Source of the DNA: Haemonchus contortus
Lineage: Eukaryota > Nematoda > Chromadorea > Rhabditida > Trichostrongylidae
NCBI GenBank assembly: GCA_000469685.2
Contig: LS997563.1
Span: forward strand, 39,348,468-39,412,467
Length of the DNA stretch: 64,000 bases
Direction: 5' to 3'
Shown here: piece by piece, positions 44,594 to 55,188 of the stretch
Layout of the letters: each line of letters begins with the position of its first letter
Numbering within the stretch: the stretch's first letter is position 1
Made by a program: the position numbers and the translations under genes
The notes under the pieces: generated by a model
Told to the model about the DNA's origin: nothing
The model's database searches: none
What the model saw: only the letters and a program-made list of their open reading frames with translations

Positions 44594-47500
44594 GTAACCA
44601 TTAAATTATGAAAAAGAACTTTATTGTGTCGTAATTTGTGGCTTACGAGCTTCGTAGGGCTTTGATTTCTTACAGTAATGGCTACTTAATGCCTTAAGTG
44701 TTTGGTGTGGTATGGTAACGGCTTCAGTTAAATAGCCAGTTTAGGATTTTTATCCCCTCAGAAAGACCTGGGCCACTGTCAGTCACCGAGCGTAGACCAC
44801 ACCCAGCAAAGCCACACCAGCTACTGGATGAAAAATCGAATTGAAATCTCATTGGAGCTTGAAGTTGTGAATTGAGCGGAAGAAATATGGAATGTTCGGA
44901 GGATGTAAGCAAAGCCAACACTAATCAGGGATTGATCCCCGTACCACGCATGCGATAGTGCCGCTCTTTGCCACTGCCGCATGGGCGCTCAAGGCGTGTC
45001 ACACCTCGTTTAATACGCTTTTAGGTGGAAAAACTAATTTTCGACTGTGAGCTGAATTTTCTGATTCAAGAGCGAAATGAGATTCATGAGAAATTCTTGG
45101 AACGGTTCAAAACGTCCCTTTTTCTGTTCCGCCAACGGCCCTTTTTCGTACGGGAAGAAAGATGGAAATTTTCGGAATAAGGCTTGATTGACAGTAGTAA
45201 ATCCTTTCAGCCGAGAATGGTATGATTCATTGTCATCTAAGAAGGCGTTAAACTTTGTAAGAATTCATTCAGGCATCTAAATCATCTTTTTCTTGAGTAA
45301 GAATTTGCGTCATGCCAACGTCAGCATTGGAGTTTCTGCTTGGGAGGTTTATTGCGGAAATGAATTCCCGCCAGGGGGTCTACTGTCGGGGTCGAATATC
45401 AGCTAAGGAGGCGTGTTGCCGAGTTGAAAGGGATGTAGTGGGCTTTCTGCATGATGTCTTCAGTGAAGTAAGAGAAGAAACCTCGTTGATAAGACGATTG
45501 CGGGCGAACTAACCAGACTAGTGCCAAACCAGTGACGAGAAGGCTATCTGGATATATGGAGGTCGAGACTAACTCTAGCTGCTTCTGAAGTATGAACTCC
45601 TTCGAAGGCGGCCGTCGGCTTGGTGGGCATGCGAAGTCGCTCGTCAATCTGGGTAGTATACCAAGAGATTTTTTCTAGATTTCGCCTAATCTCCAGTCTG
45701 CCCCGCTTTTCTCAGTACTGCGTAGGCGATAACTCCCGCTGTCAATGCTATTTTTGAAATGCAACATCAGTTTCTAGGAGCTCAATAGAAGCCTCTCAAT
45801 CCCATATGAGGGGAGTACCATATCGCCAAGGAAATATGTAATAATTCCAAGTTCTTGATGCCGCTTCTTATGAAATGGTCATTTTCAGAAAAAGGAGCTT
45901 ATAACGGCGTTTAATGGTCGGAAATGCATTTTCAAAGCCGTTTCCATGGAGCATACTGATCGAGGTTTCGATGATCCCCATGTGTTCTTGCTTTGTTTGT
46001 CAGTAGCAAGGCAAACGAGTGCAGAGGAAACGGTCCAACTGGTGAGTACAGCTATACTTGACAAAAAGTAGTCCGTGTGAAGGTGCCCTATCCATTCGAG
46101 AGGTCGCGCAATGTACACTTATTTCTTCTGTTATCGTCAGTGTAGTTGATTGTTGCAGATCTTCAATACATTAGTGGAACGTATTCGTGGTGTACCGTAC
46201 GTTCTCGTTGGAACTCAAATCGACAAACGTCTATCAATGCTAATCGAAAACTATGGTTGTGGTCAGATGAAGTATCTACCAATGCCTATGAACAAAGCGG
46301 AATCGTATGCAAAACGGATTGGTGCTAGCAAGTACGTCGAGTGCTCCGAGGTTACAGGAGTAAGTACTTTTCAGAATAATTGCGTGTACTTCTGCGTGTT
46401 CTCAGAATAACTTAATCCATCCGTTGTTCTGAACAGCCTTGCCTTCCGCTGTTCCCTGCACCCGAGAGCTGATTGTCTGACAGCCAACTCTATTAGTTAC
46501 GGCACACTTGCTAGTAGGTAGCTGAGGAGGGCTGTATCAACTTTCACTAACAATTCGTTACCGCGGTTCCCAGCTCATTCTGAAAAAACGGTTTTTGACC
46601 TAACCATCATTTAATAAGTGAAGCTCTTCCCCCACCCGCAATTCATTGCAAAATCACAATTGTTGTTCTAGCTCTTTGAAGCGCTCCGTCAGCGGAGTCA
46701 CTCTAGATGAACTACAATCGTTTCTGACTCAGATCTCATGAGGATCTACATATCGGTCCATCCAAGTTAGCCATCTGTTTCTCTAAAAAGATTAGTCGAA
46801 AGAAAGAAATCGCCTTTCTAATCCGTTGCCGAGTTTCTACGGGCACATTGAAGACGGGACGACATTGAGCGCTCGTCAAGCTTAAATTCTACTTCATACT
46901 TCATAAATGTCTACAGATGACTACTTCATAAATTTTCTCACAATGTTGTTACTGCAGGGTAGACTCCAAGAGTGTGCATTTGAGATAGGAAGCTGTAGTT
47001 CTGCATGGGTGCACGCTCTCTTCTCGTGAGCTTGTCTCTATATACAGTAGCGCTCAAAAGTCTTCGGTGAAATGCTTCTTCAGCCGTACTTTTCAGTCGT
47101 AACTCCTTTCCTACTGGATCTAATCAAGCGAAATTTCAATATGTGTAGCATGGGTGTGTTGTGAATATTTACCACTATTAAGCTACAATCTGATCATGTT
47201 CCAGATATTCCAAAGAGCATAAACTCAAAATCGACTGAAAATACAGATGATGGTCCTTCTAGAATCTCTTTCCTTTTTATCATGTCAAAAGTGTACGAGC
47301 GGTAACGCCGATCACAATAGATGAGAAAAACGCACATAAGGTGCCAATATGTGCAGACGCCAACAACTTTGGTTTTAGCAAATTGTGCTACCGGAACAAA
47401 CACCTTACTTTACCTGTGGATATTGCAGCTTTGCAGTGAAATAGGGTTGGGTAGGGTGAAATATGCTCTAGTTAGACATATCCAAATTTCGTGTCATTTG

Positions 47501-49989
47501 GTCTACTAAGAAAAAAGTTATGAACGAAAAAGCGTCAAAGCATTTCACCGAAGACTTTTGAGCGCTACTGTATGTCGTTCTCCTGTGACGAGCGCTTCCA
47601 CCGTTAGCTCCGTAGGTGCCATAATTCTGAAGATCCCTGAGGCAGGAGAAAACGACGCGGTGGGTCCTTCTGATTTGCTTGGCCATCTTTCGATTGTTAA
47701 GCCATGCCTTACACAGAGTTCTAGTGGTACTTTTGGCATGATAACAAAGCAACAATGGTCTCAGCAAGTACTATGGTAGGGTTGTAACAGGGAATTTTCT
47801 GTCTTTTGGAGGAGATCCCTACGGGAGGACGCAAATTGTGAAACGCCAAGCACTTGAAGGATGTTTGTGAAGGATAAAACAGTTCTGGGCTTGTTAGGGA
47901 TTCGTGTGGGTTTGACGAGAATGCAAAATCCCGGGATGCGCCACCGCATTCGATTTCAAGTCAGTATCGTAGAGACGCTTGAATGCGTGTGTGGCCTATA
48001 CAGTGACCCGCTGATGTACAAGTCAATGCTTTTATTTTCCCAGACGAGTCTAACCAACGTCCTAGGGATAGAATCTAGGTTGACACGAGCGGGTATCAGT
48101 CCAGGACTCGATCCATTGACCATGCGTGTGTGATAGTGCGCCTATTGCTTATTTACCACCTCCGACTTAGGGCATAGTAAAGGTCGCAAATTGGAATCCG
48201 TGTTCTCACTCGAAAACACTGCTTTGTTTTGCTTGAATTCGTGAATATTCAACTGAAAAATGGTGAACTTAAGTGATTTCTAATCCTCCCTGTCTTCTGA
48301 ATGAATCGAACCTGCCTTTGTTGGGATCTCTTGACGAAATACGAAATCTGAGGATAATAAATGGAGCAACTGGTACTCTGCATCACGTCTTAGAAGCATT
48401 TTAACAACTCGATGTCTGAACTGAGCAACGATATGTTTAATGATATCTTTTTTGAGGGTGTCAAATAATGACTCCCAGCTCTGAACGAGAGACTTTTGGC
48501 TTGCAACCTAGTCTTGGGTTGGCCGAGAAAAAACTCGCTGGATCATCTTCTCTTCTCGGGGGCATTATTTTGAAAATGTCACTCGCTCAAAAAACTGTGC
48601 TATGTTTTATATGAATTCGTAAATATTTTCCGGTGTCTAGTCAGCGGTAGTAAAAGTAGTCAAAGGTGATTTCTGATCCTTCCAGTCCTGAATGAATCAA
48701 ATCTGCCTTTGTTGGGATCTCTTGGCGAAATCCGTGGCGCAAACTTAGAGCTTTCTTTTGGTTAAGTAAGACAGTCCAGTGAATCCCTCAATCCTCAGAG
48801 CCCCATCTTCTAGAGCTGTGGTTACCACTTCTCTGAAATAGTAATCAACTATTAGGTTGATGCATAATTATTGCGGATTTTTTCAGCAAATTTTACTTGA
48901 AGAAACGATAGAAATATCTGACGAAAACATGTTCAAAAAATTGTTCCGGAACATATCCACCATCTACGTCAAGCACTGATTCCCATTTGCATAGGCGGTC
49001 GGATTCCACAGGCGAAGAAGTTTCGATTCTTGGAGGCGATCACGCCTTGGCATAGGCCATCAAGCCATTCACTTCGTCGAAAGTTCTGTTCTTTAACCAA
49101 TTTTTCAACGGGCGATCATGTGATAATCCATACGATTTTCTGTTGATGAATAGAGCGACTGTAGAGGCAAATTCCATTCTTTATTCGGCTTTGGCTGACT
49201 GTTCCATCGCCGAGAAGTTCGTTGAGATCACGTTACCCTTTCCGTTACCGTTAACGTTGTGCCACCTTCCAACATGTCTCGAAGTAATAGAGCATAATGT
49301 GGCGTATATGAAGATGACCTCCTGGAAATATTTCTGTTAAGGAAATCGAGAAGATTATTTCTACAAAAATCCCGAATTCAAAAGTTTAATTTTATTGGGA
49401 GAAAAGGAGCCGCAAAAAAATCATTAATTATGCATCAACCTAATATGAATGTTTTCAATGCTGGATTTTCTTCCACAAACTCGCGATCGACACTGGACCA
49501 AAAACGAGGGAAAAGCTACTTTTTGGGTGCACAAATACGTTTTTAGTTGGGACTTTCTGAATAATTTTTTATATTGACTTTCCGTTACGTACTGATCTTT
49601 CAAAGAGAACTATTGTTCTCCAGCTTTTTTTCTTCGGAGAAGTGCCCAATTACTCTTCACTTGAATAGGCGTTTCTTCAGGAAAAGGCTTTATCTAGTGT
49701 GTCAGCTTTTTTTTATGAAGGGAACTGTTAGTTCTTGTTGCAATCCAGATCGTGAATGGCTTTTGTTTGCTTTTTTCATCTTTCTACCGTGAACAATAGC
49801 TGTAGCAGTAAAAAAAAAAGTTATAGATAATGGATAGGTTTTTTGCAGGAAGGCTTGGACGAAGTGTTCGAGGAGGCGTTTGAAATCGGCCACAACTATG
49901 CTCTCGAACAACTACGTGGCTATCGACGAAAAATGTCCGCAGCAGCTCAAATTCCAAAGGATCGGAAATTAAGCTGTATCACACAGTAG
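44435..49989 (+). CDS. Atypical Rho-family small GTPase-like protein
   Basis: Exons 44435-44593, 45889-46041, 46159-46359 and 49849-49989, all phase 0; 217 aa. Rho-like landmarks in order: hydrophobic strand LVRGVVIGDD at the P-loop position (residues 23-32); VFLLCLSV, matching the DVFLVCFSV strand; RGVPYVLVGTQIDKR (the G4 TQID motif typical of Rho proteins); YAKRIGASKYVECSEVTG (the G5 region, ECSALT in relatives); GLDEVFEEAF, matching GLKNVFDEAI; and a C-terminal CITQ, a CAAX prenylation box after a basic stretch. Odd: the P-loop lacks GKT (GDDESVIA) and the DTAG motif is replaced by MEHTDRGF, so nucleotide binding is doubtful. Membrane-targeted signalling or scaffold function is inferred. 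Intron 3 is 3.5 kb and filled with transposons. Confidence 0.8.
44925..44998 (-). repeat. SINE-like head in Rho-like intron 1
   Basis: Same position and family as the copies at 18070 and 31160. Confidence 0.6.
45889..46041 (+). CDS. Rho-like gene exon 2
   Basis: 51 codons after CATTTTCAG; donor CTG/GTGAGT. It covers the region that would hold switch II; the usual DTAGQE is absent. The start of this exon is recognisable in pseudogene copy 3. Confidence 0.8.
46159..46359 (+). CDS. Rho-like gene exon 3
   Basis: 67 codons after TTGTTGCAG, with the VGTQID and VECSEVTG motifs; donor GGA/GTAAGT. The most strongly Rho-like part of the protein. Confidence 0.85.
47043..47572. mobile_element. Non-autonomous Tc1-type MITE
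   Basis: The element is 47045-47570 (526 bp) between TA dinucleotides, with inverted ends CAGTAGCGCTCAAAAGTCTT (about 33 bp, perfect at the tips). No coding sequence. In intron 3 of the Rho-like gene. Confidence 0.85.
48018..48175 (-). repeat. SINE-like element
   Basis: Full-length-looking minus-strand member: GGAGGTGGTAAATAAGCAAT head, GGATCGAGTCCTGG B-box-like segment, body, and GTCTGGGAAAATAAAAGCAT tail. Confidence 0.6.
48850..49445 (-). mobile_element. Internally deleted mariner
   Basis: 592-bp element 48852-49443 between TA duplications. Ends TTAGGTTGATGCATAATTA, close to the TTAGGTTGGTGCA ends known for cecropia-type mariners. A minus-strand remnant near the end (SDRLCKWESVLDVDGGYVPE) resembles the C-terminus of mariner transposases. 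It is too short to be autonomous. Confidence 0.8.
49849..49989 (+). CDS. Rho-like gene exon 4 with CAAX box
   Basis: After TTTTTTGCAG; 46 codons plus TAG. Contains GLDEVFEEAFEIGHNYALEQ, a basic RGYRRK and the terminal CITQ. Absent from both duplicated fragments. Confidence 0.8.
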   Translation, partial: EGLDEVFEEAFEIGHNYALEQLRGYRRKMSAAAQIPKDRKLSCITQ

Positions 49990-50198
49990 ATTATGATACC
50001 TATTTATGCAAGTAATATAACTTTTCGATCATGTTCCTCATCTCCTGATTACGTATGCGATAAAAGAGATGAGCCTGATGATTTTGCTGAAGCTATATAT
50101 ACCAGGACGACTGGTCCTCGACTCGACTTCCATATTTTAGAGTTCAAAAAGACGAGTTACAGGAACTTTGTCCCGTAAAATTTACTATAACCGTCAAA

Positions 50199-50454
50199 GG
50201 TTGCTTTCATAGTCCGCCGGCCGGCGTGCCACGAGGCAGCACTATGGGGGAGGAGGGCGCCAGACGGTTGGTCGAGGGGCAAACAAAGAAGAACAAGATC
50301 AAAAACTAAACAACCAGGGGTCTGTAAAAATGGTTTTTGATTTTATCTCTCCTCGTTTACAGCCCTTCGAGGGGCTGACCGACCGTCTCCCGCCCTCCTC
50401 CCCCCTAGCACTGCCTCGTGCACGCCGGCCGACCGGCGGTCTATGAAAGCAGCC
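50199..50454. mobile_element. GC-rich palindromic MITE
   Basis: About 255 bp with ends GGTTGCTTTCATAG and CTATGAAAGCAGCC. Arms of about 80 bp pair, including GGCCGGCGTGC, CGAGGCAG and GGGGGAGGAGGGCG. No coding capacity. It sits about 0.2 kb after the Rho-like stop codon and could form a strong hairpin if transcribed. Confidence 0.8.
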
Positions 50455-50805
50455 AAATATGTACAGGAGTAGCATGCTATCGGCTTAAGTGCTGCTGTAT
50501 ACTGGGAGTGCTAAGGATCACTCTGGAACAGCCACTAAGTAGTTAAATCGTCAAATGGCTTCCGTAATTGTTCGATTTCTCTTTTGTTGTGACTCTGGAG
50601 CACCAGGTGTACCTTCTGGAAGACTGGGCTATGATCAACTCGGGATCCCCATCTGGAGCATCCACGGCTCTCTACTCTATTGGTTTCTTATTCGCATGGC
50701 GAATCACACTACAGTAGTTCTTCACTATAAAAATTCTAGAAAAACTTCGGAAGAAAAAGCAGTGTGAAGCGATGACTGCTCTTTTTCCCTATTGGAGAAA
50801 TAAAC

Positions 50806-52066
50806 TACGAGGGCTGCCTTTTATATTTTGAGATTTGGCAACACTAGTGTAGCAATCTAGCAACTGACACCACTGTCGTAAAGTTTGACTATTTTGAGGT
50901 TACTTTGCAAAATTTGAGCGCGATTTGTATTGTTTACACTAAGTTATAAGATTTTGTTTAGGCCAAGTTATGGGTTTGAATTGTGAGCATTTTCGCGCGA
51001 GTATTTCCTACAACTTTCGACGTGGACTAACTCAACAGCAATGCATGAATGATCTTAGTTCAATTTTTGGTGATGAAGCTCCATCCAGGGCCAGTGTTTA
51101 TCGATGGTACAGTGACTTCACCCGAGGCCGTAGTTCACTCGAAGAAGAATTTCATGGTGGTCGTCCAAAATCAGTTGTTGCTCCGGAAACCGTTGATACT
51201 GTGCACAAACAAATATTGCAAGACCGTCATGTAACCTATCGTGAAATTGAGACAACCTTAGGCATTAGTGGGACTAGCATACATTCAATATTGCACGAAC
51301 ATTTGACCGTGAAAAAAATTGTTTTTGAAAAATTTGTCAATCCCTCAACAAAGGGGCTCGTGTCGATTGGTCGAAAGAAATGCTCAGAAAATACGATCGC
51401 GGTGCTTCGAAACACGTCTGTGACATCGAGACAGGTGGTGGACCATGAATTTATGCGTGTGAGCCCGAAAGGAAACAGCAGCCGACCGAAGGGGTATTTC
51501 AAGATGAGCCAAATCCAACAAAGGCTGTCCGCGCACCAAGCACTCCCGAGCAATTGATATCCTGTTTCTTTGCGAAAACTGGACATGTCGCAACCGTACC
51601 ACTAGGACAAACAGAACAGTCAATTCTGAGTGGTATACCACCATTTGTTTTCCAGTTGACTTCCGGAAACTCAGGAAAACCAACTGCCAAAGACGGATCA
51701 CTCTTCACCACGACGATGTGAGCTCCCACACATCGGCTCAAACAGCTACCTTTTAAGCACTCAAAACAACGATTTGGCAGGTCATCAGCCATGTAGTCCC
51801 TGGGTGACTTCTTCTCATCCCGTACGTGAAAAATAAAAAGAGAGGTCAACGTTTTTCGACACCTGAAGAAGCCGTTGATGCGTTCAGAATCCACGTTTTA
51901 GAGTTACCTACATCAGAGTGGCAAAAGTGCTTCAAAAACTGGTTCGAGCCCATGCAAAAGTGTACAGATCTTGATGTGGAGAATTTTGAAAGGCAGCAAT
52001 ACGATTTTCAATAAATAGTATTTGTTTCTGTTCTTAAATCTCAAAATATAAAACGCAACCTACGTA
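50806..52066 (+). mobile_element. bandit-like mariner transposon (defective)
   Basis: The element is 50808-52064 (1257 bp) with TA duplications at both sides. Inverted ends share TTTTATATTTTGAGATTT. It resembles the mariner described as bandit from the hookworm Ancylostoma caninum; that assignment is from memory, not a search. Contains a frameshifted transposase. Confidence 0.85.
50970..52013 (+). pseudogene. Mariner transposase pseudogene
   Basis: Open for 195 codons, with the N-terminal DNA-binding part intact (EHFRASISYNFRRGLTQQQC, then VYRWYSDFTRGRSSLEEEF and GRPKSVV, then VTYREIETTLGIS). Later segments fall into other frames: VDHEFM where GDESW is expected, remnants of a HHDDV-type segment, and a C-terminal RGQRFSTPEEAVDAFRIHV, then SEWQKCFKNW. 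A deletion near codon 125 and several frameshifts make it inactive. Confidence 0.85.
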
Positions 52067-52529
52067 GAATTGGGGTATGATGAAGAAAGAATGAGGTATC
52101 CATCTATAGCATTCGCAGTATGTAGATAACTATTCATCGACGAACCTCGAGGACTTATAATAACGATGCGCAGACTCAAAATGGTAAAAATCGAGATACT
52201 ACGTGGATTTGGATGAGTTAGAAAACCTCTGGAGAAAAAGGCTATTACGGCTATCCGAAGGTATGAAGTTCTCATTCATATTTTGACATTTTGACAATTG
52301 CTTCTGTTTCTGGAAACATGGTGTCTCTTCTGATTAGAAGAAGTAGACGAATGGCTAGGAGAAAATGGCCAGTTTTCCCCGATTCTATCGTCATGGGTAA
52401 TGCTCCTTTAATATAGCCCAGACCCCAAATTATGTAGCTTTTCTCCAACATGTGCTTTGTTCGAAAATTTCCAGTTACAAACACACATGCAGAGTGAGGT
52501 TTTGAGTCCTAAGCACTGTCAACAGACGA

Positions 52530-52800
52530 AGATCAGGGTTGCTCTTGTCTTCCCAAGAAGTCGAAGTAACGTCACGGTGGCCCCAGCGCGACGGGCGGAT
52601 CTCTTCACAAAAGCTCCGAAGAAAAGTTATGCCTCGTATACCCGAGCGAAGACGAGCCATTGGACCGCTTTGGCTAGGGACAGGGACTGATAGACGGATG
52701 GAGGCGTTATTGGCATACAATAAGGACGAAGATCAAGGGGTACAGATGACACAGGCGATGCTCGGATTCGCAATCAACACAACAACATGTGAGACATAAG
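52530..52800 (+). mobile_element. RTE retrotransposon 3' remnant
   Basis: Plus-strand frame ARRADLFTKAPKKSYASYTR, then SHWTALARDRD, matching the FTKAL...HWTTLARDRD C-terminus of nematode RTE polyproteins. No reverse transcriptase is left. Confidence 0.65.
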
Positions 52801-52809
52801 GTCCGTGGG

Positions 52810-55180
52810 CTTCACCTGCCAGCATGTGCCACCCTTGTTCAGCTATGAAGACATGTGTACTTGGAGAACATCGAGAAGAGGCGATTAGGGTAATGTAGTC
52901 TAATTATCGAGTAAACTCACACATAGAAATCAAAGATTGAACGTAAACAAACAAATAAGTAGACAAGAGATCAAAGTGGAGTGAGCGAGCGAGTTATTTT
53001 GGCGTTACACCATTTTACACCAGGATTCATTGTTGTTACCTCTCCTATCGAAAGAGGACTTCTAGTTTGTGATGGAACTGGGGAAAGTTCTCATAGGCTT
53101 TCCACATGGAAAGTTTCCTGCTAGATGACAGATGTTTTTTCGAGCTACGATTTCGATAGCAATTTCCCATTCATCTAATCTCTATTGTTGTTGACGGAAA
53201 CGGTCACACTTTTTTTCTACGACGCATCGACTGAAGGAAACTGCCCTTAAAGTATCTTCTCCATTTGTCCTACACTCTATCATATTTCACTGCCCACCTT
53301 TATTTACTCTCTGTTTACTTGTTTACTCGTGCACATATTATGAAAATAACTGCGATTCAGTTGGTGAGAAACAATGATCACCATTTCTATCAATCTGTTT
53401 CTTTCTTATAAGAAAAGAGATATACTGCATGTCGCCCTTCATAAAGGGAGGTTTTCTAGAATAAAGTTCTGAATTTTTCTAGAAAACGAAAAGGCCCACA
53501 ACTAAGTCATTTCTAAAACTATTAGAAATACTGATTTTTTTGGTAGTTTTCTAGTTCGTCCCATCCTTAATGGGATCCTGCTTTTGAACTTGTTTGTGAG
53601 CGTTCCGTAAGGATCCACTTGAATTTACTCCCGGTAGGTTTCAAAAGTCTCTTGACCTGGTATGAGTGATGTGCGGAAATTTCAAAGGAACATATCGTTC
53701 AATTTCTCGGCGTTCTTACAAAATCCTCGAAAAATTCAAGGTTTTAAAATGAGTAACGTAAAGTTGAATAAAAAAAGTTAGTGAATTGGCTGAATGAGAG
53801 GAGCATAGTCACAGTCTCTCAATTTTGAGGATGAAAGATAAAAGAAACAGCATAGGAATGAAGGCTAGTTACGGGAAATATCCAAAATATCGTTTATTCA
53901 AGACATTTCTGACGACCAATCTCCTTTTCTGCCTCCTACTGGTAGTCAAATCGATTTTTTATATAGAGATCTATCTGTCTGCGGGGTTTTGCGGAGTAAC
54001 TAGTCATTTTTTGATTGTCATGGTCTGTTTTACAGCTTGACAGGATAGCACAAATAAGTTAAAAAAACAATGAATCGATCCTATGACAACAAAAAAAAAC
54101 ATTGGTTCTGGGTCGATATGACTATGAATTGGCTTAGCGATCCCCAGTTGTTGGATAGGGAGATCAGAGCCACATGGAACGCGTGAAGGCATCTCTTTGT
54201 TGTGCACACCATTTCTTCCAAATGTCCGTTTTAAGAACGTTCTATTGATCGCCCAATCATCTTCTTTTTGATTGATTTGTTGTTCTTTTTGATTTGATTC
54301 TATTTGTTTTTTTTTGTTGTTGTTTACTTACAATTTTTTCTATTAATGACATTTTTTCTCGATATTACTGCTATCAATTACTTGTTAATGTTACAATTAT
54401 ATTATTGTTGCACATTATTTCCCTTCCCACATGCTTCGATTACATGAAATATACGAGAGAATTCCGATTTTCTCTTTTGGGACATTCATAGGTACAAAAA
54501 AAAATCGTGAGCACAGTAGGTTTTAGCTCAAGGCACATTATTATATTCTATAATTAGATAGTTATTACAAAATTTCCCTACATCATATATTGCATCATAT
54601 TGCTATTTACTTATTTAATAATTTCTCATACTCATAAATAACCCTGAAAATCATTTCGAGTAACCTTCAACACCTACCAATCCAATCCATCAGAAAATTG
54701 TTGTGTCAGATGATTCTCCAGTTCATTTCTAATGAATAATCGATGTGTATTTAGTAGTGTAATGTGTTGTTTTTCAGTTTCTATCCATTCATAGCGATTT
54801 TTCTCAACTTAACTGATGCATGCCCGTTCGATATGGTAGCTCGTTCCGTCAACTTTCATTTTCTATAAGATTTTCTACATTTTCAACACGCTTATTTTCG
54901 TCTCGGTTTCGTTGCATGACCACCGGATTTTATGTGATCACGTGGCACTCGCTCCGAGATCGTTACACCCACTTATCCCGGAATGCGCCACAGATTTGAT
55001 TTTTAGTCAGAATTTCTATGGTTTATGGGAGATTATTTTACTTGTTATGTCTTCTGAACACTGTTTCACCATGTCCATTCGTTTCAGCCTCATTTGACTT
55101 TGATCTGGCTATCAAATTATGCCTGAACAGTATTCTTTCCCGCTGAACCAACCCGCATTCACTCCAGATATGAGGAATCT
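52810..55180. other. AT-rich non-coding stretch
   Basis: No gene found. Contains a short inverted pair around TTTTCTAGA/TCTAGAAAA (53450-53490) and very AT-rich DNA at 54240-54660. Open frames here are short and lack splice support. Confidence 0.45.
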
Positions 55181-55188
55181 AGTCAGAA

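Noticed and set aside
45312..45512. 66-codon plus-strand frame in Rho-like intron 1
   Set aside because: Has a possible donor but no place in the phase-0 exon chain, and is absent from the paralogous intron in copy 3. Could be a repeat fragment.
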